From an uncultured Actinomycetes bacterium (GTDB taxonomy: Bacteria > Actinomycetota > Actinomycetes > S36-B12 > UBA5976): 33,230 nucleotides of DNA. The position numbers and the translations under genes are program-made. Below, one piece after another: positions 1 through 7,361 of this stretch; the first letter of the stretch is position 1; every line of letters begins with the position of its first letter. A model generated the notes under the pieces. That model had not been told where the DNA came from, searched no databases, and was given only the letters and a program-made list of their open reading frames with translations. The stretch is from positions 1 to 33,230 of the forward strand of contig CAJBBC010000014.1 of the NCBI GenBank assembly GCA_903951185.1, given 5' to 3'.

Positions 1-557
1 GCTTGTCGGAAAAGTCCTTCGAATGACATCCCCAAACGCATCGCTGCACTTATCGACGGAGCATTAAGTGCATTGCATTTCCATTCATAGCGGCGATAGC
101 CAAGATCAAATGCGTGCTTCATCATTAAGTACATTGCTTCAGTTGCAATTGGTTTTTGTTGGATAACTGGCGAAAAAGTTATGTAACCAACTTCGATTGA
201 ACTTGAAGCCGGATCAATGCGCAGGTATGAAGCTACACCTACTGCTTTTCCAGAGTTTGCGTCAATGATTGCGTAAAAGAATGGGTCTGCTTTATGTTGT
301 ACGCCTTCAACCCAAGTGCGATATTGCGCAGCCGAATTAAATGGACCTTGTGGCATGTATGTCCAGAGCAATCCATCTGCATCTAATGCATAAACCTCAT
401 AGAGATCGTCTGCATGTTTGTCAGCATCTAATGACTCTAAGTAGCAATATTCGCCAGTTAGTTTTACTGATTCATCAGGAATACCAGGTTTTGTTATTTC
501 ACCCAGTGGTAAGCCAATTGGATTTCCGTGTTGATCTGGTACAGAACTAATTTGCAT
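1..557 (-). CDS. GNAT-family N-acetyltransferase (partial, C-terminus beyond window)
   Basis: I read this gene from an ATG at 557 running off the left edge, with 185 codons visible and no stop. The protein opens MQISSVPDQHGNPIGLPLGE. The middle (about residues 95-150) has the pattern of RimJ/RimL-type GNAT domains: a beta strand with DANSGKAVGVASYLRID, then an EVGYITFSP strand, an acceptor-binding helix (ATEAMYLMMKHAFDLGYRRYEWKCNALN) broken here by residue choice rather than a gap, and the closing NAPSIDAAMRLGMSFEG-like segment. GNAT enzymes move an acetyl group from acetyl-CoA to an amine, and the substrate cannot be told from sequence. It starts 17 bp after the purA stop on the same strand, so it is probably cotranscribed with purA. 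Family call is firm; function is open. Confidence 0.85.
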   Translation of the reverse strand, partial: MQISSVPDQHGNPIGLPLGEITKPGIPDESVKLTGEYCYLESLDADKHADDLYEVYALDADGLLWTYMPQGPFNSAAQYRTWVEGVQHKADPFFYAIIDANSGKAVGVASYLRIDPASSSIEVGYITFSPVIQQKPIATEAMYLMMKHAFDLGYRRYEWKCNALNAPSISAAMRLGMSFEGLFRQ

Positions 558-574
558 ATAACTAGGTTAAGCGA

Positions 575-1864
575 TTACTTGCCGAGTAGATCATGCACGC
601 TGATCGTTGCATTGCGATCTTGGCCAACACCGATTGCGCTAATTCTTGTGCCGCTAATTTCTTCAAGGTATTTAACGTAACTTCGGGCATTAGCAGGAAG
701 GTCTTCAAGAGTTTTAGCACCGCTAATATCTTCTTTCCAGCCTGGTAAGTATTCATAAATTGGCTTGGCATGATGGAATTCAGTTTGTGTCATCGGTAAC
801 TCTTCGCTTCGCTTGCCATCTATTTCATAAGCCACACAAACTGGAATTTTGTCCCAGCCAGTTAACACATCGAGTTTGGTTAAGAAAATGTCAGTTAAAC
901 CGTTTACACGAGTGGCATAACGAGCAATCGGTGCATCAAACCAACCGCAACGTCGAGGGCGCCCAGTTGTTACCCCGCGCTCACCACCGATAGTACGAAG
1001 TTTTTCGCCATCTTCATCAAGTAATTCGGTTGGGAATGGGCCAGAACCAACTCGAGTTGTGTAAGCCTTCAAGATTCCAACTACTCCAGTTATTTTCGTT
1101 GGGCCGATTCCAGAACCAGCACATGCGCCACCAGCAGTTGGATTACTGGAAGTAACGAATGGATAAGTGCCATGATCAACGTCAAGTAATGTTCCTTGAC
1201 CGCCTTCAAGTAAAACAACTTTATTTTCATCAAGCGCTTTGTTTAAAAGCAGTGCCGTGTCAGCAACAAATGGACGTAATCGATCTACGTAGCTTAATAA
1301 TTCATCAACAACTTCATCAACTGAAATTGCTCGTCGATTGAATACTTTTACCAGAGTTTGATTCTTATTAGTTAATGCGCCTTCAACTTTTGCGCGCAAA
1401 ATCTTTTCATCAAATAAATCTTGGATTCTAATGCCTACGCGCGAAATCTTGTCAGCATAAGTTGGGCCAATACCTCGACCAGTTGTACCGATTTTAGAAT
1501 TACCCAAGAATCGTTCAGTAACTTTGTCGAGGGTGACATGGTAACTCGTAATTAAATGTGCATTTGCACTAATTACTAACTTTGAAGTGTTTATCCCTTG
1601 GGACTCAAGACCTTCGATTTCTTTAAAAAGTACACCAGCATCAATTACAACTCCGTTACCGATTACTGGTGTAACTTCCGGAGTAAGGATGCCACTTGGT
1701 AATAAATGCAGCGCAAACTTTTTATCGCCAATCACCACAGTGTGACCAGCGTTGTTGCCACCTTGATAGCGAACTACATAATCAACTCGACCACCAAGTA
1801 AATCGGTGGCTTTACCTTTACCTTCATCGCCCCATTGGGCGCCAACTAGCACTACGGCAGGCAT
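575..1864 (-). CDS. purA: Adenylosuccinate synthetase PurA
   Basis: Full-length 429-residue protein, the usual size for the family. It joins IMP and aspartate using GTP to form adenylosuccinate, the first committed step from IMP to AMP, in the cytoplasm. The N-terminus carries the GTP-binding P-loop WGDEGKGK (residues 11-18), followed by NNAGHT (about 37-42), the IMP loop GTTGRGIGP, the NPTAGGACAGSGIGP segment, and the C-terminal TTGRPRRCGWFDAP and TKLDVL guanine-binding motifs. The ATG at 1864 is preceded by AAGGAG a few bases upstream, which fixes the start. Transcription is toward the left edge, with the GNAT gene following after 17 bp. fba lies upstream on the same strand after 55 bp. Confidence 0.98.
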   Translation of the reverse strand: MPAVVLVGAQWGDEGKGKATDLLGGRVDYVVRYQGGNNAGHTVVIGDKKFALHLLPSGILTPEVTPVIGNGVVIDAGVLFKEIEGLESQGINTSKLVISANAHLITSYHVTLDKVTERFLGNSKIGTTGRGIGPTYADKISRVGIRIQDLFDEKILRAKVEGALTNKNQTLVKVFNRRAISVDEVVDELLSYVDRLRPFVADTALLLNKALDENKVVLLEGGQGTLLDVDHGTYPFVTSSNPTAGGACAGSGIGPTKITGVVGILKAYTTRVGSGPFPTELLDEDGEKLRTIGGERGVTTGRPRRCGWFDAPIARYATRVNGLTDIFLTKLDVLTGWDKIPVCVAYEIDGKRSEELPMTQTEFHHAKPIYEYLPGWKEDISGAKTLEDLPANARSYVKYLEEISGTRISAIGVGQDRNATISVHDLLGK

Positions 1865-1919
1865 GGCTCTCCTTTTATATAGTTACGTTTGCAACTTGCT
1901 AAGGCTACTAGAAGTCGAA

Positions 1920-2945
1920 CTACTTAATTCGAGTGCCAGTAGAACGTAAGTCTTCACAAGCTCGGACAACTCGTGTGGCCATGTTTGCTTCAGCTAATTT
2001 GCCGTATGCCCGCGGATCGTAAACCTTCTTATTTCCAACTTCGCCATCAATTTTTAAGATGCCGTCGTAATTCTTGAATATGTGGTCAACGATTGGACGA
2101 GTGAATGCGTACTGAGTATCTGTATCGATATTCATTTTGATGACACCGTAATCAAGAGATTCACGAATTTCTGATAGCAACGAGCCAGAACCGCCGTGAA
2201 ATACCAAATCAAGTGGCTTCTCTTTAGTGTTGTGCTTTTTTTGCACTGCTTCTTGTAAATCTTTAAGTATAGATGGGGTCAGCACTACGTTGCCTGGCTT
2301 ATAAACGCCGTGCACGTTACCGAATGTTGCCGCAACTAAATAGCGACCGCGTTGACCTAAACCAAGTTTGTCTGCCATTGCAAGTGCGTCTTCAGGTGTT
2401 GAAAATAGTTTGGCATCATGTGTTGCTTCGATACCATCTTCTTCGCCACCAACTACGCCAATTTCAATTTCAAGAATTGTTTTTGCAGCTACACACTTAT
2501 CAAGCATCTCATCGGCAATATTTAAATTTTGAGTTAATGAAACAGCTGAACCATCCCACATATGTGATTGAAATAAAGGTTCTTGTCCCGCTTTAACGCG
2601 CTCGGCAGAAATTTGAACTAGAGGTCGCATGAATCCGTCTAGTTTTTCTTCAGGACAGTGATCGGTATGTAATGCAATATTTACGTTGTAACTTTTTGCA
2701 ATTGCGTGCGTAAATTCGGCGAGTGCAACAGAGCCAGCCACCATATTCTTTACACTTTGGCCAGAGGCAAATTCCGCGCCGCCCCAAGATACTTGCACGA
2801 TGCCATCTGACTCGGCTTCAGCAAAACCACGAATAGCTGCAACTATCGTTTGTGATGAGGTGCAGTTAATTGCTGGGTACGCAAATGCACCGGCTTTAGC
2901 GCGGTCAAGCATTTCGTTATATACATCTGGACTCGCAATAGGCAT
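1920..2945 (-). CDS. fba: Class II fructose-bisphosphate aldolase
   Basis: Complete 341-residue metal-dependent aldolase that interconverts fructose 1,6-bisphosphate with dihydroxyacetone phosphate and glyceraldehyde 3-phosphate in glycolysis and gluconeogenesis. Visible hallmarks are the zinc-binding HTDHC motif (about residue 92), the GNVHGVYKPGNV segment carrying another zinc histidine, FHGGSGS (phosphate loop), and KMNIDTDTQYAFTRP near the C-terminus. These match the long class IIA/FbaA type used by actinobacteria. AGGAG sits 8 bp before the ATG at 2945. The gene is divergent from dedA, with 83 bp between starts. Confidence 0.97.
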   Translation of the reverse strand: MPIASPDVYNEMLDRAKAGAFAYPAINCTSSQTIVAAIRGFAEAESDGIVQVSWGGAEFASGQSVKNMVAGSVALAEFTHAIAKSYNVNIALHTDHCPEEKLDGFMRPLVQISAERVKAGQEPLFQSHMWDGSAVSLTQNLNIADEMLDKCVAAKTILEIEIGVVGGEEDGIEATHDAKLFSTPEDALAMADKLGLGQRGRYLVAATFGNVHGVYKPGNVVLTPSILKDLQEAVQKKHNTKEKPLDLVFHGGSGSLLSEIRESLDYGVIKMNIDTDTQYAFTRPIVDHIFKNYDGILKIDGEVGNKKVYDPRAYGKLAEANMATRVVRACEDLRSTGTRIK

Positions 2946-3016
2946 TTCAAACTCCTGAAAATCCGGTTTCTGCGGGCCAATCGGCGCCGTTACCCGTGCC
3001 TTTATTCTGTCATGGA

Positions 3017-3022
3017 TAGGCT
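3017..3022 (+). promoter_or_regulatory. Candidate -10 element (leaderless) of dedA
   Basis: TAGGCT ends exactly 6 nt before the dedA ATG at 3029, so transcription would begin at or next to the start codon. The GAGG just before the ATG is too close to serve as a normal ribosome binding site. No convincing -35 is visible. Confidence 0.45.
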
Positions 3023-3028
3023 CGAGGA

Positions 3029-3712
3029 ATGATTACCCCTCTTGAAAATATGCTCGCCGTAACAATTCGACAGGCCGGCTTACTCGATCCTGAAGGTTTG
3101 CTCAAGGGGTTTGGGCAATACGCATTTGCCATAACTTTGGTGATCTTGGTTATTGAATGTGGCGTTATTTTTGGTGCCGTGTTACCTGGTGACTCGCTTT
3201 TATTTATTGTTGGCTTACTTCTAGCCAGTGGATTTATTTCAGTGCCACTGCCAATTGCTTTACTGCTAATGATCATTGCAGCATTTGCCGGAAATGTGAT
3301 TGGTTATTGGACTGGTGCAAAAATTGGTCCGCGACTTTTTAGTCGACCAGATTCAAAAATCTTTAGACAAGAGTTCGTTGAACAAACACATTTATTCTTC
3401 GAAAAATTTGGTCCTCGAGCAATCGTGCTAGCCAGGTTCGTACCCATAGTTCGATCGATTATTACCAGTATGGCCGGAATCGCAAAAATGGATAAACGAA
3501 CTTTTTATGTATTTAGCGGCATTGGCGCTGTTGTTTGGATTGTTTCACTAACGCTGGCTGGTTACTTCTTAGGCAGTATCGACTTTGTGAAAAACAATAT
3601 TGAAGCAGTAACTATTACATTGGTGATTTTAAGTACGATTCCGATTTACTTTGAAGTGCGCAGACAACGTAAAGGCTTTAAAGCTGAATTAGAAAATCGC
3701 AAAAATTCTTAA
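3029..3712 (+). CDS. DedA-family membrane protein
   Basis: 227-residue integral membrane protein of the DedA/SNARE-associated family, now linked to phospholipid (undecaprenyl-phosphate or phosphatidylethanolamine type) flipping. Motifs seen are PGDSLLF (about 53-59) with the acidic residue typical of the family, GNVIGYWTGAKIGPRLF, and FGPRAIVLARFVPIVRS with the conserved arginines. Hydrophobic segments at about 25-50, 55-85, 140-155, 165-185 and 190-210 fit the reentrant-loop fold. It ends in a four-base overlap with the end of pyrE on the other strand. The start is set by the TAGGCT element 6 nt upstream. The exact lipid substrate is unknown. Confidence 0.92.
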   Translation: MITPLENMLAVTIRQAGLLDPEGLLKGFGQYAFAITLVILVIECGVIFGAVLPGDSLLFIVGLLLASGFISVPLPIALLLMIIAAFAGNVIGYWTGAKIGPRLFSRPDSKIFRQEFVEQTHLFFEKFGPRAIVLARFVPIVRSIITSMAGIAKMDKRTFYVFSGIGAVVWIVSLTLAGYFLGSIDFVKNNIEAVTITLVILSTIPIYFEVRRQRKGFKAELENRKNS

Positions 3713-4242
3713 AGACCTAAGTCGGCAAGGTTATAAGCGTATAAATACTTAAGCCCTTTTTCTTCGACTGCAGTCGCGGCGGCTCGTTCAACTATGACAG
3801 CTACGCCAACAACCTCTGCGCCTTCAGCACGTAATGCTTCTACTGCCGTAAGTACGGAACCGCCCGTTGTACTTGTGTCTTCAACAGCCAGGACGCGACG
3901 GCCTTTAACATCAGGGCCTTCAATTCTTCGCTGTAAGCCATGTGCTTTTTCAGCTTTACGAACCACAAATGCATCGAGCTGGCGACCTTGCGCGTGCGCC
4001 GCATGTAACATTGCCGCAGCCACTGGGTCAGCACCTAAAGTTAAGCCACCTACTGCGTCAAAATCTAAATCTTTAGTTAGTTCTAACATCACTCGACCAA
4101 CTAATGGCGCAGCCTGGGCATCAAGTGTTACGCGACGAAGGTCTACGTAGTAATCGGCTTCTTTGCCACTGGAAAGTATTACTTTTCCATGAACAACTGC
4201 TTTATCAAGTATTTGTTGTTTAAGTAATTCGCGATCTGACAT
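3709..4242 (-). CDS. pyrE: Orotate phosphoribosyltransferase PyrE
   Basis: 177-residue type I PRTase. It makes orotidine 5'-phosphate from orotate and PRPP in de novo pyrimidine synthesis. The PRPP-binding motif is VLAVEDTSTTGGS (about residues 117-129). The YYVDLRRVTLD segment near residue 31 and the flexible loop FVVRKAEKAHG with its Arg/Lys residues (about 92-102) also match PyrE. The short length is normal for actinobacterial PyrE. No other pyr genes are in the window, so it stands apart from the usual pyrimidine cluster. A TAGGCT element 6 nt before the ATG at 4242 suggests a leaderless transcript. Confidence 0.96.
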   Translation of the reverse strand: MSDRELLKQQILDKAVVHGKVILSSGKEADYYVDLRRVTLDAQAAPLVGRVMLELTKDLDFDAVGGLTLGADPVAAAMLHAAHAQGRQLDAFVVRKAEKAHGLQRRIEGPDVKGRRVLAVEDTSTTGGSVLTAVEALRAEGAEVVGVAVIVERAAATAVEEKGLKYLYAYNLADLGL

Positions 4243-4248
4243 GGCTAC

Positions 4249-4254
4249 AGCCTA
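4249..4254 (-). promoter_or_regulatory. Candidate -10 element (leaderless) of pyrE
   Basis: On the minus strand TAGGCT is followed by 6 nt (GTAGCC) and then the pyrE ATG at 4242. There is no purine-rich ribosome binding site. The spacing is the same as for dedA and several other genes in the window. Confidence 0.5.
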
Positions 4255-4282
4255 TTACCCGCGCACATGGCAAAGTAGGTAC

Positions 4283-4711
4283 ATGGCTGTTGTCGCATAC
4301 CTCCCAACGGATGATGCAGTTAACCCATTTGCCGGAAGTGTTCAGCTAAAAACTTCGCCTTTTGTAGTTAGTTCGCCACCGCCAAATATTCGTTGGGTGG
4401 CTCATGTTTCAGCTGAGTTAGCCAAAACGGCTGAGCCATTAGTTTTAGTTTTTGCAGGTGCGCAGGCAGTGCACGCACCTGCACTTGGATTTAGCCGACG
4501 TTCATTGCGTCGCCCAGCCGTTGCTTATGTTCTGATTGACCCGATGTTGCCTCAAGTTGGCGGCGACTACGGCGATTGGCCCGATGCCCCAGTAACAGTT
4601 CTGCTTACTGAATCTGCAACTGAACTTGCTAAAGAAGCAGCGCTGCAATCTAGATTGCGTGGCTGGACAGTTACGAATGATCCACTTACAAAAGTTTTAG
4701 AAAATTACTAA
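4283..4711 (+). CDS. Small conserved-looking protein of unknown function
   Basis: 142-residue protein divergent from pyrE. I prefer the ATG at 4283. An in-frame ATG at 4241 overlaps the pyrE start codon and would add 14 residues with no family support. The sequence is mixed alpha/beta: MAVVAYLPTDDAVNPF, a strand-like VRW/HVSAEL region, LVLVFAGAQAVHAPALGFS, AYVLIDPMLPQVGG and APVTVLLTES. The LVLVFAGAQ and VAYVLIDP stretches look like parallel beta strands of an alpha/beta-hydrolase-like core, but the chain is too short for a complete hydrolase and I see no GxSxG nucleophile. I do not recognise the family. Its placement, head to head with pyrE and tail to tail with an SDR, gives no functional clue. 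Confidence 0.7.
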   Translation: MAVVAYLPTDDAVNPFAGSVQLKTSPFVVSSPPPNIRWVAHVSAELAKTAEPLVLVFAGAQAVHAPALGFSRRSLRRPAVAYVLIDPMLPQVGGDYGDWPDAPVTVLLTESATELAKEAALQSRLRGWTVTNDPLTKVLENY

Positions 4712-5479
4712 CTAGCGACGCGAAGTATTTGAAATTCGACGAACTACCGGTCTTGGTAAATATTGAGCAACAAAACTCAAAATTTTATATTGCAAACCTG
4801 GAACGCTAACAGGTTTATTTCTAGCAAAATCCTTTAGCGAAGTTTTGACAACCTTATCTACATCAAGCCACATCCAATTTGGAACTGTTGATATTTCCAT
4901 ATTTGCGCGTTGATGAAATTCAGTTCGGGTATAGCCGGGGCAAAGTGCCATTACATGAACTTGGCTGGCGCGATGTTGAAAAGCTAGCGCCTCACTGAAC
5001 GAAGTAACCCATGCTTTTGCTGAACTATAAGTTCCACTAGATAACCAGCCGGCTACTGAGCTGACGTTGATCACTCCGCCAGAATTTCGCGCGACTAAAC
5101 CAGGCATGGCTGCATGAGTTATTTGCAGTACTGCACCCACTAAAACATCAAGTAAATCTTGCTCCGCGGCTAATCCACCGCCAACGAAATCTTGTTTAAT
5201 CCCAAAACCCGCATTATTAATTACTAGTTCAATGTCTTCGGCCGCAGCTCGGCAAGCAACTTCACCAAGCGCAACTTTATTTGTCAGATCCGCAACCAAG
5301 ATCTCGGTCTTTATATCAAATTTATTTTTTAATTCATTCGCTAGCAAAGTTAATCGTTCGTTATCTCGGGCAACTAAAACTAGGTCCATCCCACGACTGG
5401 CTAATTCAAATGCATACGCGCGACCAATTCCTGCAGTTGCTCCTGTGATCAATGCAGTTTTATTCGTTGAGTTACTCAC
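4712..5479 (-). CDS. SDR-family NAD(P)-dependent oxidoreductase
   Basis: 255-residue classical short-chain dehydrogenase. It shows the cofactor motif TGATAGIGRAYAFELASRG (about 13-31), NNAGFG (about 88-93), the catalytic Ser in INVSSVAGWL, YSSAKAW (Tyr-x3-Lys) and PGYTRTEF. An Arg after the second strand (VARDNERL) favours NADP(H). It resembles the DltE/YqjQ-like SDR group, whose substrates are mostly unknown. The start is a GTG at 5479 with GGGAG about 10 bp upstream. It lies 13 bp after the hspR stop on the same strand, so it may be transcribed as a tail gene of the heat-shock operon. Confidence 0.9.
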   Translation of the reverse strand: MSNSTNKTALITGATAGIGRAYAFELASRGMDLVLVARDNERLTLLANELKNKFDIKTEILVADLTNKVALGEVACRAAAEDIELVINNAGFGIKQDFVGGGLAAEQDLLDVLVGAVLQITHAAMPGLVARNSGGVINVSSVAGWLSSGTYSSAKAWVTSFSEALAFQHRASQVHVMALCPGYTRTEFHQRANMEISTVPNWMWLDVDKVVKTSLKDFARNKPVSVPGLQYKILSFVAQYLPRPVVRRISNTSRR

Positions 5480-5492
5480 GGTTAGTTACTCC

Positions 5493-5846
5493 CTATGCTC
5501 GACGTTGTGGTCGCCAAACCACAAGCGCAGTTGAAGGTCCATCTACTGCAGCGCGCAATGCTGCCAACTCTTTTAAGGTTGCTTCAAGTTGTTCTTCAAG
5601 TGCCATAATTCGAATGATTCCAGATAGCGTGACACCTTCAGCGGATAATCTTGCTACTTCTCTTAGCCGACCGATATCGCGTAACGAATAGAGCCGATTC
5701 ATTCCAATCGATCGACCAGGTGATACAAGTCCAAGTCGGTCATACTGGCGAAGTGTTTGAGGATGTAGTCCGGCAAGTTGCGCCGCTACTGAAATTACAT
5801 AAAGCGGAACATCATGATGAATTTCGTAATTATCCACGCTTACCAT
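5493..5846 (-). CDS. hspR: Heat-shock repressor HspR (MerR family)
   Basis: 117-residue MerR-type regulator at the end of the dnaK operon. The winged helix-turn-helix spans about residues 16-75: YVISVAAQLAGLHPQTLRQY, then DRLGLVSPGRS, then RLYSLRDIGRLREVARL. An EEQLEATLKELAAL coiled coil follows. HspR is known to bind HAIR operators with DnaK as corepressor, shutting the dnaK operon off until DnaK is titrated by unfolded protein. A HAIR-like site is present upstream of dnaK at 9284-9304. The ATG at 5846 overlaps the dnaJ 3' end by 17 bp. A GTG at 5837 with AAGGA better spaced is an equally plausible start. Confidence 0.95.
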   Translation of the reverse strand: MVSVDNYEIHHDVPLYVISVAAQLAGLHPQTLRQYDRLGLVSPGRSIGMNRLYSLRDIGRLREVARLSAEGVTLSGIIRIMALEEQLEATLKELAALRAAVDGPSTALVVWRPQRRA

Positions 5847-6792
5847 CCTTATGATTCAAGCGTTTAGATTTTTCTACTAATTGCGCGCGTGGATCAAAAT
5901 CTGATGTGGCTGAAGCAAATAAATTAAGTGCGCGCAGCGCATCTTCAGAAATTTTTTCTGGTACGGCAATGTCAACAGTGACAATCAGGTCCCCCGCAGC
6001 GCCTTGCGCTTTTGGCACACCTTTTCCGCGGGCCCTAAATTTTGCACCAGACTTTGTGCCAGCTGGAATTCGAATTATTACCGGTGGACCGTCTAAAACT
6101 GGAACTTTAATATCAGCACCGTTAACTGCTTCATCAAATTTAATTGGGACTGTGATGGTTAAGTTATCGCTATCTCGACCAAAAATTTCATGGGTGCTAA
6201 CTGAAATATTTATGAATAGATCACCAGCAGGTGCGCCGGCTTCACCAGCTGCGCCTTTTCCTTTTAATCTGATTTTTTGATCATTCTTAACACCGGCCGG
6301 TATTCGTGCCTGCACAGTGTGTGATGAAAGTCGTAGTGGAATTGTTGTCCCGTAAATTGCATCTTCGAAATTTAGAGTTACTGAAGTTTCAAGATCGGCA
6401 CCTTTACGTGGTCCACGAGCGCGACCGCCACCAAAAATTCCGCCAAGTAAATCGCCTAAGTCCCCGATATCACCCATTGTTCCAAAATTACTTGAACCAA
6501 AGTTTTGCGCCCCAGGTCCAAACATGTCGTTTGGATTGAAGCCGCCCCGATTTTGTCCACCATAAAGTTGGGCATCGTCGTATTCAGACCGTCGCTTTTT
6601 ATCTGACAACACGTCGTACGCTTCACTTACTTCCTTGAAGCGTTCTTCCGTTTTTTTGTCACCTGGATTTGTATCAGGATGAAAATCTTTAGCCAGTTTT
6701 CGGTAAGCCTTTTTAATCGCACTTGCATCAGCATCTTTGGCAACACCAAGAACTTTGTAATAGTCCTTTTCTAAATAATCTTTAACTGCCAT
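5830..6792 (-). CDS. dnaJ: DnaJ co-chaperone lacking the zinc-finger domain
   Basis: 320 residues from the ATG at 6792, which has GAGGAGG 7 bp upstream. A TTG seven codons earlier contains that ribosome binding site, so I reject it. DnaJ stimulates DnaK ATPase and delivers unfolded substrates. The J domain is at 10-75 with HPD at 38-40. A Gly/Phe-rich linker follows at 78-125, then the beta-sandwich C-terminal domains from 133. The protein contains no cysteine at all. The sequence passes from IPLRLSS straight to HTVQARIPAGV at about 157-158, exactly where actinobacterial DnaJ1 proteins carry four CxxCxGxG repeats. It therefore looks like a DnaJ1 with the zinc finger cleanly lost. It lies between grpE and hspR. 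Confidence 0.96.
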   Translation of the reverse strand: MAVKDYLEKDYYKVLGVAKDADASAIKKAYRKLAKDFHPDTNPGDKKTEERFKEVSEAYDVLSDKKRRSEYDDAQLYGGQNRGGFNPNDMFGPGAQNFGSSNFGTMGDIGDLGDLLGGIFGGGRARGPRKGADLETSVTLNFEDAIYGTTIPLRLSSHTVQARIPAGVKNDQKIRLKGKGAAGEAGAPAGDLFINISVSTHEIFGRDSDNLTITVPIKFDEAVNGADIKVPVLDGPPVIIRIPAGTKSGAKFRARGKGVPKAQGAAGDLIVTVDIAVPEKISEDALRALNLFASATSDFDPRAQLVEKSKRLNHKDGKRG

Positions 6793-6824
6793 CGATCCCT
6801 CCTCAAGGCTCAATCAACTACGAA

Positions 6825-7361
6825 TTAATTCGGGTCAGAAACACTAACGATTGCCGCTCGAATTATTTTTCCGTTGAATTCATAACCGGGCTGATAAATA
6901 ATGGCGCAAGTTGGTTTATCAACCTGATCACTATGTTCATGCGCAATTGCTTCATGACGCGTTGGATCAAACTCATCGCCGGGTTCACCGAATGGCTTCA
7001 TGCCAAGACGTTGAACTGTGGATTCCAAAGCTTCGCCAACACTCTTAAACGCGCCATCAAGTTCACCATGGGTACGAGCTCTACCGATGTCATCGATTAC
7101 TGGTAAAAATTCAGCCAGAATCCCAGACACAATTAATTCACGAGTTACTTCACGATCCCGTTCAACGCGTTTGCGGTAATTTGCATACTCGGCTTGAATT
7201 CGCTGCAAATCAGCAGTTAATTCAGTAATCGGATCCACCGGAGTTTCCACAACAGGCTCCCCTTGGTCTTGCGACCTTGGGGCTCCTGTTTGCGGATCTA
7301 CCTTGCGTTTATCGGTGATCTTGACGTCCTCGGTTTCTACGCCGTGGTCGTTTTCGTTCAC
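6825..7361 (-). CDS. grpE: Nucleotide exchange factor GrpE
   Basis: 178-residue GrpE, which releases ADP from DnaK to restart the chaperone cycle. The first 45 residues are charged and probably disordered. A long coiled-coil helix follows (ELTADLQRIQAEYANYRKRVERDREV, given here as a region at about 47-72), then the beta-domain signature PGDEFDPTRHEAIAH (about 124-138) and the end NGKIIRAAIVSVSDP. The GTG start at 7361 overlaps the dnaK stop in a GTGA arrangement, which indicates translational coupling. dnaJ starts 32 bp downstream. Confidence 0.96.
   Translation of the reverse strand: MNENDHGVETEDVKITDKRKVDPQTGAPRSQDQGEPVVETPVDPITELTADLQRIQAEYANYRKRVERDREVTRELIVSGILAEFLPVIDDIGRARTHGELDGAFKSVGEALESTVQRLGMKPFGEPGDEFDPTRHEAIAHEHSDQVDKPTCAIIYQPGYEFNGKIIRAAIVSVSDPN

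Noticed and set aside
3794..4150. 118-codon plus-strand frame within pyrE
   Set aside because: It is antisense to a clear pyrE gene, with low-complexity Thr/Ser/Pro composition typical of shadow frames.
6793..6813. Upstream TTG start for dnaJ
   Set aside because: The GAGGAGG ribosome binding site for the ATG at 6792 lies inside this extension.
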